This document shows positions 51,198-60,084 of a stretch of 64,000 bases of DNA, piece by piece. The position numbers and the translations under genes are program-made. Each line of letters opens with the position of its first letter. Position 1 is the stretch's first letter. Source of the DNA: Gordonia jinhuaensis (GTDB taxonomy: Bacteria; Actinomycetota; Actinomycetes; Mycobacteriales; Mycobacteriaceae); the NCBI RefSeq assembly GCF_014639795.1, contig NZ_BMGC01000015.1:24312-88311 (forward strand), written 5' to 3'. The notes under the pieces are model-generated. The model did not search any database and was not told the origin of the DNA. It saw nothing but the letters and a program-made list of their open reading frames with translations.

Positions 51198-52373
51198 GTG
51201 TCATCGTTGCCGCCACTGGTGGATCCGGTCGGAGAGCTCAGCAAAGACGAGGTGGCCCGCTACAGCCGCCACCTCATCATCCCGGACGTGGGAATGGACG
51301 GGCAGAAGCGACTGAAGAACGCGCGCGTGCTGGTGATCGGTGCCGGCGGACTCGGATCACCGACACTGCTGTATCTCGCCGCGGCCGGCGTGGGCACCAT
51401 CGGCATCGTCGAATTCGACGTCGTCGACGAGTCGAACCTGCAACGTCAGGTGATCCACGGGCAGTCCGACATCGGCAAGTCCAAGGCGCTCAGTGCCGCC
51501 GAGTCGATCGCCGAGATCAACCCGTTCGTGACGGTGAACCTCCACGAGCAGCGACTCGAACCCGAGGATGCGGTGGAGCTGTTCGCCCAGTACGACCTGA
51601 TCCTCGACGGCACCGACAACTTCGCCACCCGGTATCTGGTCAACGACGCGGCCGTACTCGCCCACAAGCCCTATGTGTGGGGTTCGATCTACCGCTTCGA
51701 GGGTCAGGCGTCGGTGTTCTGGGAGGACGCCCCCGACGGACGCGGGCTCAACTATCGCGACCTCTACCCGCAGGCCCCGCCGCCGGGAATGGTTCCCTCC
51801 TGCGCCGAGGGCGGCGTGCTGGGCATCCTGTGCGCCTCGATCGGATCGATCATGGGCACCGAGGCGATCAAGTTGATCACCGGTATCGGCGAGCCGCTGC
51901 TCGGCCGGCTGATGGTCTATGACGCACTCGACATGACCTATCGGACGATCAAGATCCGCAAGGATCCCGATGCCGAACCGATCACCGGCCTCATCGACTA
52001 CGACGACTTCTGCGGTGTGGTCTCCACCGACGCCGCCGAGGCGGCCGACGGCTCGACGCTGACCGCCGCCGAGCTCAAGGCGCGGCTGGACTCCGGTGAT
52101 CCGATCGAACTCATCGACGTACGCGAGCCGGTGGAATGGGACATCGTCCACATCGACGGTGCGACGCTCATCCCCAAGGACGAGATCCTCTCGGGTGCTG
52201 CTCTCGACAAGCTGCCGCATGACCGCCCGACGGTGCTCTACTGCAAGTCGGGGGTGCGTTCGGCCGAGGCGCTCGCAGCACTCAAGCGCGCCGGCTTCGC
52301 CGATGCGATGCATCTGCAGGGCGGCGTGCTGTCGTGGGTCAGCCAAATCGAACCCGAGCTGCCCGTCTACTGA
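51198..52373 (+). CDS. moeZ: adenylyltransferase/sulfurtransferase MoeZ
   Basis: A 391-aa fusion. The ThiF/MoeB domain adenylates the C-terminal Gly-Gly of small sulfur carriers (VIGAGGLGSP, DxxDESNLQRQ, DGTDNFATRY). The rhodanese domain has active Cys in YCKSGVRSA. In mycobacteria MoeZ activates the carriers for molybdopterin, thiamin and cysteine (CysO). GTG 51198 follows GGGAGG by 6-7 bases. Orthologue of Rv3206c. Confidence 0.95.
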   Translation: MSSLPPLVDPVGELSKDEVARYSRHLIIPDVGMDGQKRLKNARVLVIGAGGLGSPTLLYLAAAGVGTIGIVEFDVVDESNLQRQVIHGQSDIGKSKALSAAESIAEINPFVTVNLHEQRLEPEDAVELFAQYDLILDGTDNFATRYLVNDAAVLAHKPYVWGSIYRFEGQASVFWEDAPDGRGLNYRDLYPQAPPPGMVPSCAEGGVLGILCASIGSIMGTEAIKLITGIGEPLLGRLMVYDALDMTYRTIKIRKDPDAEPITGLIDYDDFCGVVSTDAAEAADGSTLTAAELKARLDSGDPIELIDVREPVEWDIVHIDGATLIPKDEILSGAALDKLPHDRPTVLYCKSGVRSAEALAALKRAGFADAMHLQGGVLSWVSQIEPELPVY

Positions 52374-52447
52374 CGCGTCGCGAGGTCGGTGTCGGGCGCT
52401 TCGAGGACCGGGCGTGTGCACGGCGACCGGATTCAGAGCGATCGTGG

Positions 52448-52493
52448 CGCAATCGCGCGACCAGACGATCAGTGTCGCAATCGCGCGACCAGA
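52448..52493. repeat. 18-nt direct repeat with 28-base period
   Basis: CGCAATCGCGCGACCAGA occurs at 52448-52465 and 52476-52493, between moeZ and the next gene. Confidence 0.9.
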
Positions 52494-52532
52494 TCCCCGG
52501 TCAACGCGACTGCCTGGCTTAACCTGAGGTCT

Positions 52533-53393
52533 GTGACCGCACCGACGACCCCACCACCGGCCCATGTGTTGCAGACGTTCGGCCTCGGGAAATCCGAGCC
52601 GCTGCCTCTCGACGACGTGACCGAGGGCGGTTTCCGCGTCGGCGAGATCGTGTTGACGCCGGTCGCCGATCACGCCCGCGCCGCCTGGTCTGCCGCGGTC
52701 CGCGAGAACCTCTCGGTCGACGGTCTGCGGGTCTCCCGCCCCGTCCGCGCCACCGACGGACGCTATGTGGTGTCGGGGTGGCGGGCGGACACCTACGTGG
52801 CGGGTCTGCCCGAACCGCGCTACGACGAGATCGTGGCACTTGCCGACCGGCTGCACCGGGTGACCGCCGACTTCGAACGTCCGCGTTTCCTGCTGCAGCC
52901 ACCGGCGCCGCCGATCACCGACGTCGACGTGTTCAGCGCCGCCGACCGAGGCGCGTGGGAGGAGCAGCCGCTGCGGTCGGCGCGGGCGGCCGGGATCGCC
53001 GAGCCGACCTCGCCGGACGGTCAGCGCAGCGTCAAGCTGCTCAAGATGCTGGCCACGCTGCGCAAGGATGTCGACGTCCAGCCGCAACTGGTCCACGGTG
53101 ACCTGTTCGGGACGGTGCTGTTCGCCGGTTCGGCCGCACCCGGGATCACCGATCTGGTGCCCTACTGGCGGCCGGCGTCCTGGGCGGCCGCGGTGGTGGT
53201 GGTGGATGCGCTGGCCTGGGGGGATGCCGACATCGATCTGGTGGACCGGTGGTCGGATCAGCCCGAGTGGCCGCAGATGATGTTGCGGGCCACGATGTTC
53301 CGACTCGGCGTCCACGCACTGCATCCGAGTTCCACGGCTGCGGCGCTGCCCGGTCTGGAACATGTGGTGGACATCGTGCGACTGATGGTCTAG
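52533..53393 (+). CDS. TIGR02569-family protein (Rv3205c-like)
   Basis: A 286-aa actinobacterial protein with an aminoglycoside-phosphotransferase-like shape: the late VHGDLFGTVLFAGSAAPGITDLVPYW resembles HGDLxxxN...IIDF, but the key Asn and Asp positions are changed, so kinase activity is doubtful. TAACCT (52520-52525) ends 7 bases before the GTG, so it may be leaderless; GAGG is also present but very close. Confidence 0.82.
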   Translation: MTAPTTPPPAHVLQTFGLGKSEPLPLDDVTEGGFRVGEIVLTPVADHARAAWSAAVRENLSVDGLRVSRPVRATDGRYVVSGWRADTYVAGLPEPRYDEIVALADRLHRVTADFERPRFLLQPPAPPITDVDVFSAADRGAWEEQPLRSARAAGIAEPTSPDGQRSVKLLKMLATLRKDVDVQPQLVHGDLFGTVLFAGSAAPGITDLVPYWRPASWAAAVVVVDALAWGDADIDLVDRWSDQPEWPQMMLRATMFRLGVHALHPSSTAAALPGLEHVVDIVRLMV

Positions 53394-53398
53394 AGCCG

Positions 53399-53896
53399 CT
53401 AGACCCCGACCGATGACGAGCGCGCGCGTGCCGACAGCGCCTGCTGGTTGATTCGCTGCAGCATCGCCCGCAGCTCCTCGAGTTCGGCCAGCGGTACGCC
53501 GAGCCGCTCGACGACCTGCTCGGGGATCCGCAGTGCGGACTGGCGCAACTCCCACCCCGTGGCGGTCGGTTCGATCAGCAGCACCCGTTCATCGTGGGGT
53601 GCACGGGTGCGGGTGAGATAGCCCAGCGATTCGAGTCGTTTGAGCAGCGGCGACAGGGAAGCCGAATCGAGTTGCAGCGTCTCGGCGATGTCCTTGACCG
53701 ATCGCGGCGAGGACTCCCAGGCCGCGAGCATCACCAGGTATTGCGGATGGGTCAGGTTGAGCGGTTCGAGCAGTGGGCGGTACACCCCGAGCACCGACCT
53801 GTTGGCGACGGCAAGGGCGAAGCACACCTGCCGCTCGATCGTCAGCGGGTCGGTGTCGGCGTTCACACCGTCGCTGTTCACGCGGTCGCTGCTCAC
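53399..53896 (-). CDS. OhrR-type MarR-family regulator
   Basis: A 165-aa MarR protein. It has the peroxide-sensing Cys25 in ERQVCFALAVANRSV, the usual OhrR position, and a winged helix LQLDSASLSPLLKRLESLGYLTRTR. No ohr gene is near. GTG 53896 overlaps the upstream DUF5313 stop by 4 bases (GTG 53899 also possible), so the two are coupled. Confidence 0.87.
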   Translation of the reverse strand: MSSDRVNSDGVNADTDPLTIERQVCFALAVANRSVLGVYRPLLEPLNLTHPQYLVMLAAWESSPRSVKDIAETLQLDSASLSPLLKRLESLGYLTRTRAPHDERVLLIEPTATGWELRQSALRIPEQVVERLGVPLAELEELRAMLQRINQQALSARARSSSVGV

Positions 53897-54279
53897 CACC
53901 GGTGCTGACGCTCGTACTCGATCCGCCTGAGCTCATCGCGCTTGCGTGCCTGCAATCCGGCGAGTTCGGGGTCCAGACCGTGCTGGGACAGACGATGCCT
54001 GCGATAGACGCCGTTCAAGGCGACCGCGAAATAGATGTAGGGGATGAGGATCGGGATGGTCATCCCCGAACGGACGTACCACCCGCCGGGCACGAACATG
54101 AACGGCAGCAACAACAGGATGCAGGGGATCGCCCACCGGATCACCATGCGCAACGCCGCGCCGGGGCCGCTGAGGTCGCGGATCACCCAGTCCGACATCG
54201 ATGCGGGAAGTCGCTTTCCGTAGCAGTACAGCACGTACTGAACGATGTTCGGCCGATCTGCTGCAGCCTTGGCGTTCAT
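53893..54279 (-). CDS. DUF5313 membrane protein
   Basis: A 128-aa protein with two hydrophobic segments (VIRWAIPCILLLLPFMFVPGGW and IPILIPYIYFAVALNG) and a basic C-terminal tail. Function unknown; the family is limited to actinobacteria. GAGGGG lies 7 bases before the ATG, and the leader upstream is very rich in CAA/CGA. It is translated together with the OhrR-type regulator. Confidence 0.85.
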   Translation of the reverse strand: MNAKAAADRPNIVQYVLYCYGKRLPASMSDWVIRDLSGPGAALRMVIRWAIPCILLLLPFMFVPGGWYVRSGMTIPILIPYIYFAVALNGVYRRHRLSQHGLDPELAGLQARKRDELRRIEYERQHRW

Positions 54280-54395
54280 GGGACAGCCCCTCGTTGTTGT
54301 TGCTTGTTCGTTGTCGTTGTCGTTGCGGTGGTGGTGTGGTGGCGCATGCAGTCACCAGCGATGCGGCGCGGTGGTCGGCCGGCAACACTTATCGC

Positions 54396-54408
54396 ACTAA
54401 CCATTAGT
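54396..54408. promoter_or_regulatory. palindrome upstream of DUF5313-ohrR
   Basis: ACTAA-CCA-TTAGT, a perfect 13-base inverted repeat about 120 bases before the DUF5313 start. Such AT-rich palindromes are typical MarR/TetR operators, so it may be the autoregulatory site of the OhrR-type protein. Confidence 0.45.
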
Positions 54409-54478
54409 ACACCCGGGAACCAGTGACACATCCAGGCACACCACGATTCGGTGGTCGGGCGCACGGGTCGGAGGGATG

Positions 54479-54522
54479 GCAGGGGTCGGTGGTCGGGTGG
54501 GCAGGGGTCGGTGGTCGGGTGG
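54479..54522. repeat. 22-nt tandem repeat after the universal stress protein gene
   Basis: Two identical 22-base units (54479-54500 and 54501-54522). The array ends one base from the stop codon of the minus-strand gene. A partial copy lies near 54446. Confidence 0.9.
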
Positions 54523-54523
54523 A

Positions 54524-55462
54524 TCAGTGATCGCGGACGATCATCAGCGGGCATGCGCTGGCGTGCAGAAGAGCGGTGCTCACCGACCCCAGCCGCATCC
54601 CGGTGAAGCCGCCGCGTCCCCGGCTGCCGACCACCAGCAGCTGTGCGGTCTCGCTGGCTTCCACCAGCCGCCGCACTGGTCGGTCGACGGTGACCTCGGT
54701 GATCACTTTCACCTCGGGGTGGCGTACCCGGTACTCGTCGATCGCGTTCTCGAGGATCTCGTGGCCGGTCGTCTCCGGACCGGCGGTACCCGACCCCTGG
54801 CCGGCGCCCGGGCCTCTGTCGGTGTCGGGTCCGCTCGGGTGGTGGCCGTTGGGATCGTGGCCGCTGGGATCGTGGAAGGCCGCGTCGCGCGAGGCGTAGA
54901 CCGCGACCAGTGGTACACCGCGCACCGACGCCTCATCGAAGGCGGTCGCCACCGCAGGTGTTCCGGCGGCCGACCCGTCGACACCGACCACCACGGGCCC
55001 GCGGGCGGTGAGATCTGCCGCGCCGGTCGGTGGAACGGGCCAGCGGGAGACGATGACCAGCGCCGTGGGACACACCTCGGCGATACGGGAGGTGACCGAG
55101 GTCTGCAGACCCGAGGAGAACTCGCCGAGCCCGCGCGGACCCAGGGCCAGCACACAGGATGTCCGCGCCCGGTTGAGCAGCACATCTGCCGGGTCGCCGC
55201 GGGTCAGTTCGGTGGTGATCTCGAGTTTGCCGCCGAGTTCGGCGGCGGTCTTCGCGGCAATCCGCTGCGATTCCGCGAGTAGTGCCGTGCGGGCGTCGGC
55301 AACCTCGGCACCTGCGGTGCCGGCGACCACCGCGACGATGGTCAGATCCGTCTCGTGCAGGACGGCGGTCTCGGCGCCCCATCGCAACGCCGCCATCGAC
55401 GGCTCCGACCCGTCGACGCCGACGAGAACCCCGGACCGTGGCCGCGCATATGCCCCGCTCAT
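54524..55462 (-). CDS. tandem-domain universal stress protein
   Basis: A 312-aa protein with two UspA domains: GVLVGVDGSEPSMAALRW...ALGPRGLGEFSSGLQTSV and VVVGVDGSAAGTPAVATA...VVGSRGRGGFTGMRLGSVS. Both have the G-2x-G-9x-G(S/T) ATP-binding loop, the first less exactly. A low-complexity His/Gly/Pro insert (DPSGHDPNGHH...) interrupts the second. ATG 55462 is chosen by domain start. Confidence 0.88.
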   Translation of the reverse strand: MSGAYARPRSGVLVGVDGSEPSMAALRWGAETAVLHETDLTIVAVVAGTAGAEVADARTALLAESQRIAAKTAAELGGKLEITTELTRGDPADVLLNRARTSCVLALGPRGLGEFSSGLQTSVTSRIAEVCPTALVIVSRWPVPPTGAADLTARGPVVVGVDGSAAGTPAVATAFDEASVRGVPLVAVYASRDAAFHDPSGHDPNGHHPSGPDTDRGPGAGQGSGTAGPETTGHEILENAIDEYRVRHPEVKVITEVTVDRPVRRLVEASETAQLLVVGSRGRGGFTGMRLGSVSTALLHASACPLMIVRDH

Positions 55463-55506
55463 GATCTCAGTATCGTCGCGCGGACCGGATCTGACGCCGT
55501 TACGGC

Positions 55507-55806
55507 TCAATCGAATCGGTGACGCGCAACACGCATGACCACGCGGCCGTCGGTGATCGGCACACCGTCCGCGCGCAGTGCCGACAGCTGTCTCTCGCGC
55601 AGATGCGGTGCCGGGATCCCCGACACCGGCAGCACCCGATGCCAGGGGATGTCGGCGGAGTCGGTACGCATGATCGTGGCCGCCACGCGCGGACTCGACA
55701 GTCCGGCCGCCGCCGCGAGATCGCCGTAGGTGGTCACCGAACCGGTCGGGACCGACACCACGAGTGCGCGCACGCGTTCCACATCCTCGTCGGTGATCGC
55801 CGCCAT
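55507..55806 (-). CDS. alkyltransferase-like protein (ATL; Rv3204-like)
   Basis: A 99-aa DNA-repair protein of the O6-alkylguanine-transferase fold. The active site PCHRV reads PWHRV (Trp55), the mark of ATL proteins: they bind O6-alkylguanine but do not remove the alkyl group, handing the lesion to nucleotide excision repair. SSPRVAATIMR contains the DNA-binding helix. It starts 4 bases after the upstream hydrolase stop. Confidence 0.92.
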   Translation of the reverse strand: MAAITDEDVERVRALVVSVPTGSVTTYGDLAAAAGLSSPRVAATIMRTDSADIPWHRVLPVSGIPAPHLRERQLSALRADGVPITDGRVVMRVARHRFD

Positions 55807-55810
55807 CGAC

Positions 55811-56605
55811 TCAGCCGATCGCGGCGACGAGATCGGCCACGAGGTCGGGAACGACCTGGGGGACCATGTGATCGGTGTCGATGTCGTGCACGGTGAGCAG
55901 ATCGCCGTGTGAGGCGCGCAGCGCATCGACATAGCTGTCGGGGATGTAGGGGGGTACCACCTTGGCGGCCCGGACCAGTTCGATCCGGATGCCCGCGGCA
56001 GGCAGTTGGGTGGGCCGAGCGAGCTCCCCCCACGTCGCGATCACGGCCGCGGGGTCGAAACGGAACCGGACCCGGCCGTCGTCGGTGGGGACGAGGTCGG
56101 TGTGCAGATCGGCGTCGAGGAGTTCATCGGCCACCTCACCCCACGCCTCGGCCTTCTTCGCCGCCCGCGCCTCGTCGATGTCGGCGTAGTCGTGATCGGC
56201 GAGGGTGTGGTTGGCCATCGCCCGCGCGAGGTGGGGAGCCAGTGCCATGGCCGGGTCGAGCAGGACGAGGCCTCGCACCGGGATGTGGCGCGACAGATGT
56301 ATGGCCAGCGCTCCGCCATAGGAGTGCCCGACCACGGTGACGTCGGCCGAGGAGGTGCCCGCGGGCAGCTCCGCACTGAGCAGTTCGGCGAGCGCGGCGA
56401 TCTGCGCCTCCATCGACCAGGGCGGGTTCGCGTCGCTGCTGCCGTGCCCGATCAGGTCGGGGGCCAGCACGCGGTAGTCGGAAAGTTGGTTGTGCGCCAA
56501 CGACTCCCAGCGCTTCCCATGTCCGGTGATGCCGTGGATCGCGAGGACGGTCGGGGCGTCGGGTGCGCCGTAGCGTTCGACGTGCAGGCGTGCCATGTCC
56601 GACAT
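55811..56605 (-). CDS. alpha/beta hydrolase (LipV-like)
   Basis: A 264-aa cytosolic hydrolase with AIHGITGHGKRW, PDLIGHGSSD, the nucleophile GHSYGGA and the His in DHMVPQV. Orthologue of Rv3203 (lipV). ATG 56605 is supported by a GAGGAG some 13 bases upstream, which is rather far; ATG 56596 is also possible. Confidence 0.88.
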   Translation of the reverse strand: MSDMARLHVERYGAPDAPTVLAIHGITGHGKRWESLAHNQLSDYRVLAPDLIGHGSSDANPPWSMEAQIAALAELLSAELPAGTSSADVTVVGHSYGGALAIHLSRHIPVRGLVLLDPAMALAPHLARAMANHTLADHDYADIDEARAAKKAEAWGEVADELLDADLHTDLVPTDDGRVRFRFDPAAVIATWGELARPTQLPAAGIRIELVRAAKVVPPYIPDSYVDALRASHGDLLTVHDIDTDHMVPQVVPDLVADLVAAIG

Positions 56606-56736
56606 CTTGCCCGCTGATCTCCTCGCAGCGCCACGACGGTGCCGGTCGCGCGGGGGGTCGGCTCGGCTGTGCGGAGTCGGTGCGATCGCACGGTGTCGAT
56701 CGCACGGTGTCGGGGGTCCGTGACAGCATCGACGCC

Positions 56737-59700
56737 ATGCAACTCGTCCGCAGCGATCCGCCCGAGGCGCCGGTGAGGTCCTGGGCGCCGGAGGTGTCAC
56801 GACTGCTCGACACGCCGTCGGGCGATCGCGTGCGGCGCAGCGAGAACGCGTGGGATCCCGTGCGCGTCACGGGCGGTCCCGGAACGGGTAAGACGTCGCT
56901 GATCACCGATCTGGCCATCGCGCGGCTGCGAGATGGCCAGGTCGATCCGGGTAGCGTCCTGGTTCTGGTGTCCGACAAGCGTGCTGCGGCCCGGGTTCGC
57001 GAGCAGATCAGCGACGGTGTCCTGGGCGCCGCGGCACGCGTGAGTGCCACTCGGGAACCACTCGTGCGCACCATCCACTCCTATGCCTTCGGCGTGCTGC
57101 GGCTGCAGGCTGCCGCGCACGACAACCCGCCGCCGCGGCTCATCACCGGGTCCGAACAGGACGTGGTGCTGCGGGAGCTGCTCGCCGGCGACGCCGACGG
57201 CAGCGGCGTGCGCTGGCCGCAGCACCTGCGGCCGGCCTTGCTCACCGACGGCTTCGCGCAGGAGCTGCGTGACCTGTTGATGCGCGCCGCCGAACGCGGG
57301 GTCGGCCCGGAACAGCTGATTGCCTTGGGCCGCAAGCACTCTCGCCCAGAATGGATCGCAGCCGGTCAGGAGTATCGCCAGTATGAGCAGGTGACCCTGC
57401 TGCGCGGGTCGGTGGGTACCGAGGCTCCGCAGGCCTCGGCGCCGGCGGTCGACGCGGCCGAGATGATCGGGGCTGCACTCGACGCGTTCGCCACCGACCC
57501 GGTGCTGCTGGGCAACGAGCGCATGCGTATCCGGCACCTGCTCGTCGACGACGCGCAGCATCTCGATCCGCAGGCCGCGCAGCTGATCAGACTCATCGGC
57601 ACCGGAACAGCGCAGACCGTCGTCGCCGGCGACCCCGACCAGTCCATCTTCGGTTTCCGCGGTGCGTCGTCGACATTCCTCGAGGATCTCGTGCCGGCCG
57701 GCAGCGACCGCGACATCGTGCTCACCGAGAATTTCCGTTCGGTCGAGCCGATCTGCGAGATCACCGGGTCGATCACCGCACGCCTGCCCGGAGCGCGGAT
57801 CCACCCGGTGGCCGTGTCGGCGCGTACCGGGGACGCGTCCGCTGACGCCGTCACCGTCGCGGTCTACGGTTCGGCCGCCAAGGAGGCGACCGCGATCGCC
57901 GACGCGATGCGCCGAGCGCACCTGTTCGGCGGGGTGCCGTGGTCGCAGATGGCGGTGATCGTGCGCTCGGTCTCACGAACGGCCGTCCCGTTGCGGCGCG
58001 CGCTGCGGTCGGTCGGCATCCCGGTGACCACCGCATCCGGCGAGACCCCGCTGAGTCGTCAGCGCAGTGTCGTCGCGCTGCTCACCGCGTTGCGCGCGGC
58101 AGTCGAGACGCTCGACGCCGACGAGGTGTACACGCTGCTCACCGGGCCGATCGGGGGCGCCGACCCGACCGCCCTGCGACGCCTGCGGCGCGGTGTGCGC
58201 CGCCTGCATGCAGACGGCTCCGGTGACGACCGCGACTCGCTGCAGGTGATCGCCGACGCAATCGCCGGGTCGGAGGAGCCGGCGATCACCGCACTCACCG
58301 AGATCGAACGCACCCAACTCGACCGGGTACTGCGGGTGGTGGCCGCCGGACGCTCGGCCGCCGGTCGGCACGCCGCCCTCGAGGAGATCCTCTGGGCGGT
58401 GTGGGAAGCCAGCGGACTGGAGCGGTTGTGGACGGGTGCGTCGGTGCGCGGCGGTGTCGCCGCAGATCAGGCCGATCGCGATCTCGACTCGGCCATCGCG
58501 CTGTTCGACGCGGCCGCCGATTACAGCGACAACCTGCCGGCCGCTTCGGTCATCGGGTTCATCGACTACGTCAACGCCATGCAGATCGGGGGTTCGGCGC
58601 CCACGGTCGGTGCGCGATCGGAGGCGGTGACGCTGTGCTCGGCGCATACCGCGGCGGGCCGGGAGTGGGACGTGGTCGCCGTGGCCGGCGTACTCGACGG
58701 GTTGTGGCCGTCGCTGAGAAGCCGCGGCGGCGTGCTGCGTACCGCGGAGCTGGTGGATCTGCTCGACGGTATCGACGCATCCGCGCTGGCGACCATCTCG
58801 CGTAACGCGGTCGCCGTCGCCGAGGAACGCCGGCTGCTGCTGGTCGCCTGCTCGCGGGCACGCAGCCGGTTGCTGGTGACCGCCGTCGACGACGCCGGTG
58901 GGGATGCTGCGCCGTCCCGGTTCATCGGTGAGATCGCTGCGCGCCAACGGGTTTCGGTGAGTGGGGCAGGCACCGGCGATTCCGCCGCCGGTGATCCCAG
59001 CACTGGCGATTCCGGATCCGATGTGCCGCTGGAGTCGCTGCCGGTGGATCCGGGTGTCCGGCGCGTGCTGTCGTTGCCGTCACTGGTCGCCACATTGCGC
59101 GCCGAACTCGTCGAGGCATACCGGGGCGATGCGTCCGATCCGGCGGTCCGGGCACGTGCCGAGGCGGCCACCGAGCTGCTGGCACGGCTGGCTGCCGATG
59201 GCGTCGCGGGCGCCGATCCCGACGAGTGGTTCGGGCTGGCCGGGTCGAGTACCGACGCGCCGCTGCGGGCTCCGGGTGAGGACGGGGTGATGGCGCCGGT
59301 GCTCATGTCGCCGTCGTCGGTGGAGACGCTCTCACGGTGTTCGCTGCGGTGGATGCTCGAACGCGCGGGCGGTCGTGACGCCGACGACTCCTCGCCCGCG
59401 GTCGCGGGCACCGTGGTGCACACCCTCGTACAGGCGCTGGCCGGTCAGGTGCCGCCCGAGGATGTCGATGCGGCGCTGGAGACGGTGTGGGAACGTATCG
59501 ACAACGGTGCCCAGTGGTACTCCGAGCACGAGCTCGAGCGCACCAAACAGATGCTCGAACACTTTCGGGCGTGGCTGACGTTGTCGCGGTCGCGGTTCAC
59601 CGAACTCGGTGTGGAGGTCGAGGTCCGCGCCGATCTGCCGCCCGACGATTCCGACGACCTGCCGGTGAGCATCGTCGGCCGGATCGACCGGCTCGAGAGC

Positions 59701-60084
59701 GATGAGCAGGGGCGCCCGGTGGTGGTCGACGTCAAGACCGGCAAGACGGTGGTCACCAAGGACGACGCACAGGAGCATCCGCAGCTGCGCACCTACCAGA
59801 CCGCGATCGCGCTGGGTGGTGTCGACGAGCTCGGCGCGGTCGAACCCGGTGGGGGAGAGCTGGTCTACGTCAATTCCGGTACCGACAAGACGGGGTCGGC
59901 CGTACGCGGTCAGAGTCCGATGACCCCGGAGATGATCGACGAATGGATCGCTCACATCCGCGCCATCGCACGGCGCACCATCGGTCCCACATTCGCGGCG
60001 ACACCGAATCCTGGATGCGGCCACTGCCCGGTCACGTCGTCGTGTCCGGCGCGTCCGTCGGGGAAGTCGGTGACCGATGACTGA
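56737..60084 (+). CDS. adnA: AdnA, helicase-nuclease subunit for DNA end resection
   Basis: A 1115-aa UvrD-like motor with a C-terminal RecB-family nuclease, one half of the mycobacterial AdnAB complex. Walker A GGPGTGKTS is near residue 45. Motif II reads DDAQH (D271) in place of the usual DEYQD, so its own ATPase may be weak. The nuclease VDVKTGK and QLRTYQ are near residue 1000. An Fe-S nuclease signature is CSLRW plus CGHCPVTSSC. ATG 56737 is chosen; GTG 56719 is an alternative. It overlaps adnB by 8 bases. Confidence 0.93.
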   Translation: MQLVRSDPPEAPVRSWAPEVSRLLDTPSGDRVRRSENAWDPVRVTGGPGTGKTSLITDLAIARLRDGQVDPGSVLVLVSDKRAAARVREQISDGVLGAAARVSATREPLVRTIHSYAFGVLRLQAAAHDNPPPRLITGSEQDVVLRELLAGDADGSGVRWPQHLRPALLTDGFAQELRDLLMRAAERGVGPEQLIALGRKHSRPEWIAAGQEYRQYEQVTLLRGSVGTEAPQASAPAVDAAEMIGAALDAFATDPVLLGNERMRIRHLLVDDAQHLDPQAAQLIRLIGTGTAQTVVAGDPDQSIFGFRGASSTFLEDLVPAGSDRDIVLTENFRSVEPICEITGSITARLPGARIHPVAVSARTGDASADAVTVAVYGSAAKEATAIADAMRRAHLFGGVPWSQMAVIVRSVSRTAVPLRRALRSVGIPVTTASGETPLSRQRSVVALLTALRAAVETLDADEVYTLLTGPIGGADPTALRRLRRGVRRLHADGSGDDRDSLQVIADAIAGSEEPAITALTEIERTQLDRVLRVVAAGRSAAGRHAALEEILWAVWEASGLERLWTGASVRGGVAADQADRDLDSAIALFDAAADYSDNLPAASVIGFIDYVNAMQIGGSAPTVGARSEAVTLCSAHTAAGREWDVVAVAGVLDGLWPSLRSRGGVLRTAELVDLLDGIDASALATISRNAVAVAEERRLLLVACSRARSRLLVTAVDDAGGDAAPSRFIGEIAARQRVSVSGAGTGDSAAGDPSTGDSGSDVPLESLPVDPGVRRVLSLPSLVATLRAELVEAYRGDASDPAVRARAEAATELLARLAADGVAGADPDEWFGLAGSSTDAPLRAPGEDGVMAPVLMSPSSVETLSRCSLRWMLERAGGRDADDSSPAVAGTVVHTLVQALAGQVPPEDVDAALETVWERIDNGAQWYSEHELERTKQMLEHFRAWLTLSRSRFTELGVEVEVRADLPPDDSDDLPVSIVGRIDRLESDEQGRPVVVDVKTGKTVVTKDDAQEHPQLRTYQTAIALGGVDELGAVEPGGGELVYVNSGTDKTGSAVRGQSPMTPEMIDEWIAHIRAIARRTIGPTFAATPNPGCGHCPVTSSCPARPSGKSVTDD

